This document shows, in pieces, positions 37,113-45,368 of a DNA stretch of 64,000 nucleotides. The notes below the pieces were generated by a model that was not told where the DNA came from, did no database searches, and was given only the letters and a program-made list of their open reading frames with translations. Source of the DNA: Candidatus Avelusimicrobium intestinale. Its GTDB lineage: Bacteria > Elusimicrobiota > Elusimicrobia > Elusimicrobiales > Elusimicrobiaceae. Every line of letters begins with the position of its first letter. Position 1 is the first letter of the stretch. Made by a program: the position numbers and the translations under genes. The stretch lies in contig CACWYV010000001.1 in assembly GCA_902765225.1 (NCBI GenBank), positions 186,001-250,000 of the forward strand, in the 5' to 3' direction.

Positions 37113-37118
37113 TATAAT
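37113..37118 (+). promoter_or_regulatory. TATAAT element placing the transcript start at or next to the glycosyltransferase ATG
   Basis: TATAAT ends 6 bases before the ATG at 37125, and no Shine-Dalgarno precedes it. The mRNA is likely leaderless or nearly so. The -35 is weak. Confidence 0.45.
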
Positions 37119-37124
37119 GACTGT

Positions 37125-38243
37125 ATGAAGATTTTATATGTGATTACTTCCACAGAAACAGGGGGGGCAGAAAAAGCCCTTTCGGCTTTGTCTGCGGCCA
37201 TGGCATCGCAAGGTCACCAAGTGCGTATTATATGTTTAAAACCCTTGGGGCGTGTGGCCGCGGAAATGCAACGGAACGGATTGGATGTAAAAAGTATTTA
37301 CGGTAAACTTCCCGGAAAAGTTGTTCGCCGTTTAAAAACAGAAATAGAATTGTTTCAACCGGATATTGTACACGCTATGTTGTTTCGTGCCATAGAATAT
37401 GCGCGGCTGGCTTGTGGGGGGAAAACTGTCCGTTTAATAGTCACACCTCATTTTGATTTATCTAAAAAACCATTTTTATTCCGCTTGGCAGACCGCTTGT
37501 TAAAGGAAAAAGACACATTAGCCGTGGCCGAATCTATGGCTACGGCGGAGTATCTTATCAACCATCAAGGGTACCGCAAAGACAAAGTATATTTATTGCC
37601 CAACGGCGTGGATAGGAGTTTATTTTGCAGAGATAATTCCTTGCGTGTGATGATGCGTAATAAATATAGTTTTCACGTGAAAACTCTTGTTTTTATCTGT
37701 GTGGCACGGTTAGCCGCAGTAAAAGATCCGTTGACGTTGGTTCAGGCCTTTCGTAATGTGTGGATGCGCTTTCCGGATGTCCGTCTAATATATGTAGGAG
37801 AGGGGGAAGAGCGTGCTAAATTGGAGCCCTACATTCGGGAAAGCGGCATGCAAAAATGCGTACAATTGGTCGGCGAGCAGAAAGATATTAACGCCTATTT
37901 AAATATGGCTGATGTATTTGTTCTTCCTTCTGTAGAGGAAAGTTTACCTCTTTCTTTATTAGAGGCCATTTGCGTAGGGCTTCCTTGTATTGTGAGCCGC
38001 GTGGGAGATATGCCCCTATGGGTGGAACATGGGAAAAATGGTTTTGTTTTTCCGCCGGGAGATATTACTTTATTAAGTTGTTTTATGAATGAGATGGTGG
38101 GCGATAACGAAAAACGTCACCTGATGGGAGATAAATCATTAGAAAAATCTACCCGGATTACAGATAATTTCCAACAATATCAACAGATTTATCAACAAGT
38201 TATATCAGGGGAGTTTTCACGTGAAAACAATTTAATCCCCTAG
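37125..38243 (+). CDS. GT4-family glycosyltransferase
   Basis: A 372-residue GT-B enzyme. N-terminal ITSTETGGAEKALSALSAAM binds the acceptor side; the C-terminal nucleotide-sugar half has VARLAAVKDPLTLVQAF, YVGEGEERAKLEPYI and the E-x7-E motif region LPSVEESLPLSLLEAICVGLP. It probably adds a sugar to a cell-surface polysaccharide or lipid. It contains a parS-like palindrome at codons for YSFHVKTL, and a second one overlaps its last codons. Start context looks leaderless. Confidence 0.9.
   Translation: MKILYVITSTETGGAEKALSALSAAMASQGHQVRIICLKPLGRVAAEMQRNGLDVKSIYGKLPGKVVRRLKTEIELFQPDIVHAMLFRAIEYARLACGGKTVRLIVTPHFDLSKKPFLFRLADRLLKEKDTLAVAESMATAEYLINHQGYRKDKVYLLPNGVDRSLFCRDNSLRVMMRNKYSFHVKTLVFICVARLAAVKDPLTLVQAFRNVWMRFPDVRLIYVGEGEERAKLEPYIRESGMQKCVQLVGEQKDINAYLNMADVFVLPSVEESLPLSLLEAICVGLPCIVSRVGDMPLWVEHGKNGFVFPPGDITLLSCFMNEMVGDNEKRHLMGDKSLEKSTRITDNFQQYQQIYQQVISGEFSRENNLIP
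37669..37684. promoter_or_regulatory. parS-like site 1
   Basis: A perfect palindrome GTTTTCACGTGAAAAC (AGTTTTCACGTGAAAACT as 18-mer) within the glycosyltransferase gene. Confidence 0.75.
38213..38228. promoter_or_regulatory. parS-like site 2
   Basis: An identical GTTTTCACGTGAAAAC, at the 3' end of the glycosyltransferase gene, 529-545 bases after site 1. Confidence 0.75.
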
Positions 38244-38261
38244 GAAGTAAAAGGAGTAAAT

Positions 38262-39233
38262 ATGGAAGCCAGACTATTTATTATTGCTTGTATTTTGTAT
38301 GCCTTTGCGTGGATAAGCAAAAAAATAATGCGTAAATCTTCGTTTAGTGCCCATTTCGCATATTGGTATGCCGCTTATTTGCTACTTATCTTGCATAGCG
38401 CGCTTTATCTGCTTTTGTTTGTCATGAGCGGAGGGCCGGGGGGAATATTCCCTACCGGGAAGTTTATGATAGGGGCGGGGCTTATTTGTTTATATACTGC
38501 TTACCGGTTTATCAAGGTACGCAAGGCGGGCAAAGAGGCGCAAGAACCTTTAATTAAATCGGCTTTAGATTGGTGTAATACCGTTTATTTTGCCGGATTT
38601 GTGGCTTCTATTGTTATGTTTTTCTTTATTCAGGCATTTAAAATTCCTTCTGCTTCTATGCGGGACACTCTTCTGGAAGGGGATCATTTGTTTGTCAATA
38701 AAACGGCTTATGGGGTTCCACTCCCTTTTTTACAGAAAAGATTATTTGCCAAACCTATTCAACGGGAGGATATTGTCATCTTCCGTTTCCCGGCAGAAAC
38801 ACGGGAACAAATTAATTGTGGCGAAAGTCAATACGGGCGCGATTTTGTAAAAAGAATTATCGGTTTGCCGGGGGACGTGGTGGAGGTAAAGGATTCTCGC
38901 CCCTATATTAATGGTCAGCCCTTGCCTGTGCAATTGTATGAGAAATATGATGATATCCCGCGCCTGCATTATGACCCGGCCGAAGTCCCGTCGGCTATAA
39001 TTGCAGACTACCAATCTTTATGGGAAAAACATTTGTTAGAGCCAGTCTTTAGTATGTTCTTGCGAGATCAATTCGGGCCGGTTACCGTACCGGAAGGGAT
39101 GTATTTTGTCATGGGAGATAACCGGGATAACTCCTGTGATTCCCGCTTTTGGGGGCCTGTGCCTGCTCAAAATATCAAGGGGAAAGCGTGGGTTATTCAT
39201 TGGCCGGCTAACCGTATTGGGTTAGTTAAGTAG
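38262..39233 (+). CDS. lepB: Signal peptidase I
   Basis: A 323-residue type I signal peptidase. Three N-terminal hydrophobic segments lie at about 3-20, 35-55 and 60-78, with a fourth (FAGFVASIVMFFFIQ) before the catalytic Ser in IPSASMRDTL. The catalytic Lys is in GRDFVKRIIGLPGD, and the C-terminal box is MGDNRDNSCDSRFWG. It cleaves Sec/Tat signal peptides at the membrane. The extra N-terminal spans make it longer than typical. It shares its last base with parS-like site 3. Confidence 0.95.
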   Translation: MEARLFIIACILYAFAWISKKIMRKSSFSAHFAYWYAAYLLLILHSALYLLLFVMSGGPGGIFPTGKFMIGAGLICLYTAYRFIKVRKAGKEAQEPLIKSALDWCNTVYFAGFVASIVMFFFIQAFKIPSASMRDTLLEGDHLFVNKTAYGVPLPFLQKRLFAKPIQREDIVIFRFPAETREQINCGESQYGRDFVKRIIGLPGDVVEVKDSRPYINGQPLPVQLYEKYDDIPRLHYDPAEVPSAIIADYQSLWEKHLLEPVFSMFLRDQFGPVTVPEGMYFVMGDNRDNSCDSRFWGPVPAQNIKGKAWVIHWPANRIGLVK

Positions 39234-39248
39234 TTTTCACGTGGAAAC
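39233..39248. promoter_or_regulatory. parS-like site 3 (one mismatch)
   Basis: GTTTTCACGTGGAAAC, overlapping the lepB stop codon, 82 bases before parA. Confidence 0.75.
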
Positions 39249-39329
39249 TGCTTTTGGGCAAAAGATAGGGCTCATTGCTTTTTGGCTATAAATAATGTTT
39301 AATACTATATATACCAATTTGGAGGATTT

Positions 39330-40163
39330 ATGGGAGAAATTGTCGTCGTAGCCAACCAAAAAGGCGGCGTAGGAAAAACTACTACTTCTATCAATTTGGC
39401 GTATGCCTTGGCGTGTTTAAACCAAGAAGTGCTTTTGGTGGATTTTGACCCGCAGGGAAATGCCGGTTCCGGCCTGGGGGTAACTGTAGCCGACGGAGAA
39501 AAATCCAGTTATCATTTTTTAATTAACGTGGCTCCTTTTGAACAAGTTGTTCGTCAAACGTCAAATGAATTATTAGATGTCATTCCGGCGTGTAAAAATT
39601 TAGCAGGGGCAGAAACGGAACTTGTTAATATCCGCGGGCGCGAAGCCATGTTGAAGAAGGTATTAGATCCTTTGCGTTCTATGTATAAGTATATTATTAT
39701 TGATTGTCCTCCGTCTTTGGGATTATTGACGTTAAACGCTATGATGGCCGCAGACAGTGTTATCACACCCGTTCAATGCGAGTATTACGCCATGGAAGGG
39801 TTAGCTCATTTTATCAGTACGGTTGCCAAAATCAAACAATTTTTGCATCCCCAATTAAAAATGGATGGGGGCGTGCTCACGATGTTTGATTCCCGGATGA
39901 ATCTATCCAAACAAGTGTTTGAAGAAGTCAGCCGTTTCTTCGGTAATCAAGTGTACAAAACACCCATTCCGCGCAATATCCGGCTGGCGGAAGCCCCCAG
40001 TTTCGGGCAGTCTATTTTTGATTATGACCCGGCTTGCCGCGGAGCCAATGCGTATATTCAATTGGCGATAGAGTTTTTAGCCCGCCGCGGGGCAAAAGCG
40101 GAAGACTACCGCAATTTTCAAATGACGGGCGGAACAGCCGTCAATTACGATTTTGGAGGATAA
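39330..40163 (+). CDS. parA: Chromosome partitioning ATPase ParA/Soj
   Basis: A 277-residue P-loop ATPase with deviant Walker A KGGVGKTT near the N-terminus, Walker A' FDPQGNAGSGLG, and Walker B YIIIDCPPSLGLLT. It moves ParB-parS complexes and regulates DnaA in some bacteria. GGAGG precedes the ATG. It is followed immediately by parB. Confidence 0.97.
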   Translation: MGEIVVVANQKGGVGKTTTSINLAYALACLNQEVLLVDFDPQGNAGSGLGVTVADGEKSSYHFLINVAPFEQVVRQTSNELLDVIPACKNLAGAETELVNIRGREAMLKKVLDPLRSMYKYIIIDCPPSLGLLTLNAMMAADSVITPVQCEYYAMEGLAHFISTVAKIKQFLHPQLKMDGGVLTMFDSRMNLSKQVFEEVSRFFGNQVYKTPIPRNIRLAEAPSFGQSIFDYDPACRGANAYIQLAIEFLARRGAKAEDYRNFQMTGGTAVNYDFGG

Positions 40164-40164
40164 T

Positions 40165-41073
40165 ATGGCCAGACAGGCTTTAGGAAAGGGATTGGATGCC
40201 CTTATTAAACAAACACAAGAAATTTCTCAAATGACTACGCAAGAGGCGGCGCAGGCCGTGCAAGCGCAAACCTCTGGTATGACAGTTTCGCGTATTGATG
40301 TAAGCAAAATTGTGCCCAACCGTTTCCAACCGCGGCGCGTTTTTGACGAGGACAAATTGCAAGAACTGGCCCAGTCTATCAAAGAGCACGGCCTAACGCA
40401 GCCGATAGTCGTCGTGTATGATGCGGGGCTGGATAAATATGAAATTGTCGTCGGAGAACGGCGTTTTCGCGCCACGCAACTGGCGGGACTTAATGAAATT
40501 GACGCTATTGTTCACAAACACTTGGGTGACCAAGAAATGTGTGCCTTGGCACTCATTGAGAACATTCAACGCGAAGATTTAAATCCCATTGAAACGGCGT
40601 TGGGATACCGCAATTTAATGAGTAAATTTTATATCACGCAAACGGACTTAGCTGCGTATTGCGGTAAGTCCAAAGCAGCTATTTCCAACGCTTTGCGGTT
40701 GTTGGAATTGGATCCGGCTATCCAAGAGGCCTTGCAGGCGGGGACTTTGTCCGAGGGGCATGGGCGTGCGCTACTTATGGTGGCGGACCCGGCCAAGCGG
40801 GAAACCTTATTTAAAAAAATGAACGGAAACAAAATGTCGGTCCGGCAAGCCGAAGCCGCCGCACGCGCGTTGATGTTCCCGACGAAAAAAGCAGCCAAAG
40901 GTACCCGCCCGGTAGAAATAACGAGTTTTGAAAACGAATTACAAACCGCGTTGGGAACGAAGGTAGAAGTGAAATGCGGCAAGAACATCAAAAAAGGAAC
41001 GCTGGTAATTCATTATCATTCGCTGGACGAGTTGGACAATCTTGCCAGCCGTCTAAAAAATAAAATGTTATAA
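40165..41073 (+). CDS. parB: Chromosome partitioning protein ParB/Spo0J
   Basis: A 302-residue ParB with N-terminal ALGKGLDALI, the CTP-binding region with GERRFRATQLAGL, LIENIQREDLNPIETALGY, and a helix-turn-helix (CGKSKAAISNALRLLEL). It binds parS and spreads as a CTP-dependent clamp, loading SMC. I start at ATG 40165 with GGAGG upstream; a start four codons earlier overlaps parA without benefit. Confidence 0.97.
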   Translation: MARQALGKGLDALIKQTQEISQMTTQEAAQAVQAQTSGMTVSRIDVSKIVPNRFQPRRVFDEDKLQELAQSIKEHGLTQPIVVVYDAGLDKYEIVVGERRFRATQLAGLNEIDAIVHKHLGDQEMCALALIENIQREDLNPIETALGYRNLMSKFYITQTDLAAYCGKSKAAISNALRLLELDPAIQEALQAGTLSEGHGRALLMVADPAKRETLFKKMNGNKMSVRQAEAAARALMFPTKKAAKGTRPVEITSFENELQTALGTKVEVKCGKNIKKGTLVIHYHSLDELDNLASRLKNKML

Positions 41074-41090
41074 CTTGCCGTTATCATTTA

Positions 41091-41126
41091 AAAGGGCCGC
41101 CCGGAATTTTTCCGCGCGGCCCTTTA
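41091..41126. terminator. Terminator between parB and the convergent hypothetical gene
   Basis: AAAGGGCCGC and CGGCCCTTT arms with an inner CGGA/TCCG pair. Confidence 0.8.
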
Positions 41127-41146
41127 CTGTAGGTCAAAAAGAAAAA

Positions 41147-41998
41147 CTATTTTCCCAACCCAAAACGCAATACAAACCACGATAGTAGGGTAATCCCCAC
41201 AAAAATAAGCAGCAGTATCAAAAACCAAAACCCGCGCCAGGAATTTTTCCCGTCGTATTTAATGCTTCGGTTGCTAAAGTGTTGAAGAAGCGACGAGGCA
41301 CGTTCTTCATCAAATTCTTTATTGGCTGTGATAAAAGTTGTAGCCGTATCCATAGGATCGTTTTGTTCCATTTGTTCCAAAAACTCTTCCAATTCGCCCA
41401 GCAGTTGAATGGCGCGAAAACGGAATTTTTCCATTTCCTCTAACGGTACGAGGGTATGTTCGTGATAGACAAGGGCATTTTCGTTCAGTTCCAAATAAAT
41501 GTTGTCGCGCGTTTTAAATAAGTTAATCATAAAAGGAGTAAACAACAAACCGGCTACCGGCGAAGTTGCGTGAATGCGGTAGCGGTTATCAATTTCGGTG
41601 ATATTTGTTTTCATAAGCGCCTGTTGGGACGGTGCAAACGGGGAAGCAAGCGGCGCTGCTTTAAATTGCGGAAATTGTTTCTTTTTAAGTTCTGCCGTCA
41701 ATACGGTAACGGGGAGAGGTTTTGTGCCGGGTTTATCGTCGGTAAAAATGGTATCATCTGCTAACCGGATAAACGCAAGCGAATCCGAAAAAGTAAATAC
41801 GTTGCGGTATTGATGAAAAAACAACGTGAAAAATTCCAACCGTCCGGCTGTTTGTTGGGTGGTGATAGACTCTTTCCGTTTATCAAACGTATAACCGTTG
41901 GCTTTGGCAATGCTGGCCAACTGAGCAGTGCGGGTGCGGGTGGTAGCCACTAGCCCGGCGGCGCAAGCCGCCACAAAAAAAGAAATTATCCAAGTCAT
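41147..41998 (-). CDS. Hypothetical membrane-anchored protein (two terminal helices)
   Basis: A 283-residue protein with a short hydrophobic N-terminus (about 3-18) and a clear C-terminal membrane helix (WFLILLLIFVGITLLSWFVL, about 259-279). The central soluble domain has FRFRAIQLLGELEEFLEQM helices. The middle (YRIHATSPVAGLLFTPFMINL) faintly recalls DUF3137 proteins, but I cannot confirm this. No catalytic motif is visible. There is no clear Shine-Dalgarno. It lies just beyond the hppA terminator, so it has its own transcript. Confidence 0.75.
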   Translation of the reverse strand: MTWIISFFVAACAAGLVATTRTRTAQLASIAKANGYTFDKRKESITTQQTAGRLEFFTLFFHQYRNVFTFSDSLAFIRLADDTIFTDDKPGTKPLPVTVLTAELKKKQFPQFKAAPLASPFAPSQQALMKTNITEIDNRYRIHATSPVAGLLFTPFMINLFKTRDNIYLELNENALVYHEHTLVPLEEMEKFRFRAIQLLGELEEFLEQMEQNDPMDTATTFITANKEFDEERASSLLQHFSNRSIKYDGKNSWRGFWFLILLLIFVGITLLSWFVLRFGLGK

Positions 41999-42041
41999 AC
42001 TTATATCATATCAAAAAGATATCAAATTAACAAAGAAAAAT

Positions 42042-42072
42042 AATATCCCCCGCAAAACTTGCGGGGGATATT
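42042..42072. terminator. Terminator of hppA
   Basis: A perfect 14-bp stem (AATATCCCCCGCAA/TTGCGGGGGATATT) with 3-nt loop; on minus it is followed by ATTTTTC. Confidence 0.92.
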
Positions 42073-42085
42073 TACTCACAAAAAC

Positions 42086-44446
42086 TTACTTCAAGTCTTG
42101 CGCCGGTTTTTTGCTGCTTAAAATAGCCCAGCTTAGCACAGCCAACAACAAGATAACAACCACCCACCCCACTTTGCCTAACGGGGTATAGTCGTTGTGA
42201 TAGTTGACAATGATGGGGGCGACGATCACAGCCACCATATTGACCACTTTAATTAGCGGGTTGACGGCGGGGCCGGCGGTATCTTTTAACGGATCTCCAA
42301 CGGTGTCTCCCACCACACTGGCTTTGTGGCGTTCGGACCCTTTTCCGGTATTTGCGGCAATATCGGAAGGTTCATCCTCTACTACTTTTTTAGCATTATC
42401 CCAGCTGCCTCCCGCGTTGGACATAAACACGGCTAACAGTTGACCGGAAACGATAATCCCGGCTAAAAATCCACCCAGGGCTTCCACGCCAAAGGCCAAT
42501 CCCACCACGATGGGGGATACAATCCCCAGTAAGGCCAAGATGACCAATTCTTTTTGGGCGGCTACGGTGGAAATGTTGACGGCACGCGTATAATCCGGCT
42601 TGGCTTTTCCTTCCAGCACGCCTCCTTTGAATTGGCGGCGTACTTCTTGTACGATAAGAGCTGCCGCGCGGCTGACGGCGTTAATCGCAAAGGAAGAGAA
42701 CAGCCAAGGGAGAGCTCCGCCGATGAGCATCCCCACAAATACGACAGGGTTGGAAACCACAATACCCACGTTGGACAACAACTCCAACACTCTGCCGTCT
42801 CCGGCGGCGGCCCATGCGTCGTTTAACAACCGTTGAACGTTACTTACATCCACCATGTACGAAGCAAACAAAGATACGGCCGCGATAACCGCCGATCCGA
42901 TCGCCACCCCTTTGGTAATGGCTTTGGTGGTGTTTCCTACGCCGTCCAAATCGGCCATGATTTGGCGGGCCTTTTTGGTTTCCTCATCATTCTGGCCGTG
43001 CCAACTCATCTCGCCGATGCCGTTAGCATTGTCAGCAATCGGGCCAAAGGAATCCATGGCCACGTTATTGCCGGTCAGCGTCAACATACCGATACCCGTC
43101 ATGGCTACCCCGTAGAGGATGAAATTAAATTTTTCTACCGGGGATAAGCCGTCAATTGTGCCGAACACCAACACCGACAGGAAAATGGAAGCTGCAATAA
43201 CTAACGTTGTCCACACAGCCGATTCAAACCCGACGGCAATACCCGACAAAATCGTCGTAGCCGATCCGGTGGCCGTAGCTTTTTTAATTTCCTGGACGGG
43301 TTTTCCTTCCGTGCCCGTAAAATATTCGGTCAGGCGGTCAATGGAGATGGCCAACAAAATGCCGATAGTCGTTGCCGCAAACGGCCGCCACCAGCCGCCG
43401 GGAACATCCGCCATGTAGAAATACGCCAATACGCCAAAAATAGCGACGGAAATCGCTGCGGAAATGGAATATCCTTTGAAGATGGCCTTCATGGCATTTC
43501 CGGCAGAGCGTTTGGAATCTTTTACGGCGTACGTACCAATGATGGAACACAATACGCCGATTCCGCGCACGAGCAGCGGATAAACAATCCACTCGTGGTG
43601 GCCCGTAATACGCCACAAAGCAATACCCAAAATCAAGCCCGATACAATAGTTACCTCGTACGATTCAAAAATATCGGCAGCCATACCGGCGCAATCGCCC
43701 ACGTTGTCACCTACCAAGTCGGCTACGACGGCAGGATTACGCGGGTCATCCTCCGGGATGCCGGCTTCCACTTTGCCTACCAAGTCGGCTCCTACGTCGG
43801 CTGCTTTCGTGTAAATACCACCGCCTACGCGCATAAATAAGGCCAGTAACGTACCGCCAAAACCGAAACCGAGTAACGCATCCGGCGCGGCAATACCAAA
43901 GATGATAAAAATAATCGTTCCGCCGAATAAGCCAAGCCCGTCGGTCAGCATACCCGTTACGGTACCGGCGCGGTACGCAATACGCAACGCATCACCAAAA
44001 CTGCGTTTAGAAGCCGCTGCCACGCGTACGTTGGCATCTACCGCGATACGCATCCCCAGTTGCCCAACGAGTAATGAAAACACGGCCCCCAGTACAAACG
44101 CACCCGCACGACCAAATGCGGCAATCAGTTTGACTTTTTCCGGAGACAGGCCCGCAAAACGTTCCATAGAGTCTTGCGAGACGGGAACAATATAAACGGA
44201 TAAAAATAAGCAGACGGTCAATAATCCGATTAGCGGCAAAATAGTTTTCAGTTGCCGTTTAAGGTAGGCGTTAGCGCCTTCCTGAATAGCACTCCACACT
44301 TTCAACATTTCCGGGGTGCCGGTGTTTTCACTCATAACTTGCTTACGCAAAAACAATGCATACAATAATCCCAACACGGCAATGAGTAATACGCCGAACA
44401 ACGCGTATTGTTCAAAACAGCGTAAGGATCCGATTCCATACCACAT
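42086..44446 (-). CDS. hppA: Membrane-bound proton-translocating pyrophosphatase, K+-independent type
   Basis: A 786-residue protein with about sixteen helices. Catalytic motifs: KAADVGADLVGKVEAGIPEDDPRNPA, DNVGDCAGMAADIFES and DNAKK, then DTVGDPLKDTAGPA. In the potassium-determining segment it reads GNTTKAITKG: the Lys is the mark of K+-independent, H+-pumping enzymes (the K+-dependent ones have Ala). It uses PPi to energise the membrane, useful to a fermenter. AAAGGAG precedes the ATG. Confidence 0.96.
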   Translation of the reverse strand: MWYGIGSLRCFEQYALFGVLLIAVLGLLYALFLRKQVMSENTGTPEMLKVWSAIQEGANAYLKRQLKTILPLIGLLTVCLFLSVYIVPVSQDSMERFAGLSPEKVKLIAAFGRAGAFVLGAVFSLLVGQLGMRIAVDANVRVAAASKRSFGDALRIAYRAGTVTGMLTDGLGLFGGTIIFIIFGIAAPDALLGFGFGGTLLALFMRVGGGIYTKAADVGADLVGKVEAGIPEDDPRNPAVVADLVGDNVGDCAGMAADIFESYEVTIVSGLILGIALWRITGHHEWIVYPLLVRGIGVLCSIIGTYAVKDSKRSAGNAMKAIFKGYSISAAISVAIFGVLAYFYMADVPGGWWRPFAATTIGILLAISIDRLTEYFTGTEGKPVQEIKKATATGSATTILSGIAVGFESAVWTTLVIAASIFLSVLVFGTIDGLSPVEKFNFILYGVAMTGIGMLTLTGNNVAMDSFGPIADNANGIGEMSWHGQNDEETKKARQIMADLDGVGNTTKAITKGVAIGSAVIAAVSLFASYMVDVSNVQRLLNDAWAAAGDGRVLELLSNVGIVVSNPVVFVGMLIGGALPWLFSSFAINAVSRAAALIVQEVRRQFKGGVLEGKAKPDYTRAVNISTVAAQKELVILALLGIVSPIVVGLAFGVEALGGFLAGIIVSGQLLAVFMSNAGGSWDNAKKVVEDEPSDIAANTGKGSERHKASVVGDTVGDPLKDTAGPAVNPLIKVVNMVAVIVAPIIVNYHNDYTPLGKVGWVVVILLLAVLSWAILSSKKPAQDLK

Positions 44447-44565
44447 GTGTTCTCTCCTTTAGTTAAATATGGTACAACGTTACCTATATTATAATAAAAA
44501 CCCGAAGGAAATGTGCAAGCGGTTTACAAAGGGGTAAGAAGGGGAATTTTTCCAAGAAAATCTGG

Positions 44566-44571
44566 TATAAT
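44566..44571 (+). promoter_or_regulatory. Extended -10 element of the 44.6-kb prepilin
   Basis: TGG-TATAAT, 29 bases before the ATG. Confidence 0.5.
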
Positions 44572-44600
44572 AAAAGGAAAGGTCACAAAAGGAGCGGTTT

Positions 44601-45173
44601 ATGAAAAAAGGTTTCACGTTAATTGAAATGTTAGTAGTGGTTCTTATTATTGGCATTTTGGCTTCTATTGCCCTGCCACAATACCAGCGTTCCATAGAGC
44701 GGGCCCGTGCCGCGCAAGCGCGGCAAATACTTTTGGCCCTTGCGGAAGCGCAACACTCCTATTTTTTGCAGAACCGGGAATATGCTGCTAAATTTAATCA
44801 CTTAAATGTAGATCTCCCTTTTACCGGAACGACAAAGTGGGATAGTTCTTCATCCGTCACAGACACTATGTCAAATAATGAATGGTCCTTTCAGATACTG
44901 CGTGGTCCCAATACTACGGATGGGACCCCAGCCGTAATTTTGGAAGCGGGTCGGTTGACCGGGCCATACAAAGGGGCCGGGTTTGAACTGGGCATTGACA
45001 CTGGACCGGCAACCCGTGGGGAAAGAAACAGAGGAGATCACTTTGTTTGTGCCGAACTGAAAAGAGGTAACGTTCCCTTTCAAGGTACCCCCGGCAGTTA
45101 TTGCGAAAAAATTTTAAAGGGAACTATGGATTACGAAAGTGCCCGTATACGTGAGTATGTTTTCTTGCCGTAG
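44601..45173 (+). CDS. Type IV prepilin-like protein (orphan)
   Basis: A 190-residue protein starting MKKG|FTLIEMLVVVLIIGILASIALPQYQ with a 4-residue leader. The mature domain has few cysteines (late CAELKRGN and YCEKIL) and a long loop rich in Thr/Ser. AAGGAGC precedes the ATG; a promoter and terminator bracket the gene. It lies between hppA (divergent) and the heat-shock operon. Confidence 0.94.
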   Translation: MKKGFTLIEMLVVVLIIGILASIALPQYQRSIERARAAQARQILLALAEAQHSYFLQNREYAAKFNHLNVDLPFTGTTKWDSSSSVTDTMSNNEWSFQILRGPNTTDGTPAVILEAGRLTGPYKGAGFELGIDTGPATRGERNRGDHFVCAELKRGNVPFQGTPGSYCEKILKGTMDYESARIREYVFLP

Positions 45174-45198
45174 TAAGGCATAAAATCTTGTGCAAAAG

Positions 45199-45223
45199 GC
45201 CCGCCGGAAACGGCGGGCTTTTT
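45199..45223 (+). terminator. Terminator of the 44.6-kb prepilin
   Basis: GCCCGCCG/CGGCGGGC stem with GAAA tetraloop and TTTTT. Confidence 0.92.
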
Positions 45224-45262
45224 GTTTGTCCCCGTTTTTCGCCCGGGGAACTCTTTTCAAAA

Positions 45263-45339
45263 TTAGCACTCAAAAAAGGGGGTTGACAAAAATAAAATAA
45301 TTGCATATAATTTTAGCAGAGGGTAAAAGCGAGTGCTAA
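45263..45339 (+). promoter_or_regulatory. Heat-shock promoter with CIRCE half-sites (HrcA operator)
   Basis: Promoter TTGACA (45283-45288), 17-bp spacer, TATAAT (45306-45311). CIRCE is TTAGCACTC-N9-GAGTGCTAA. Here a perfect right half lies at 45331-45339. At the standard N9 spacing the left half is degenerate (TTAGCAGAG, 45313-45321), while a perfect left half (45263-45271) lies 59 bases upstream, beyond the -35. Confidence 0.88.
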
Positions 45340-45368
45340 AATAAAGGACTACACCGCCACATATTCTT

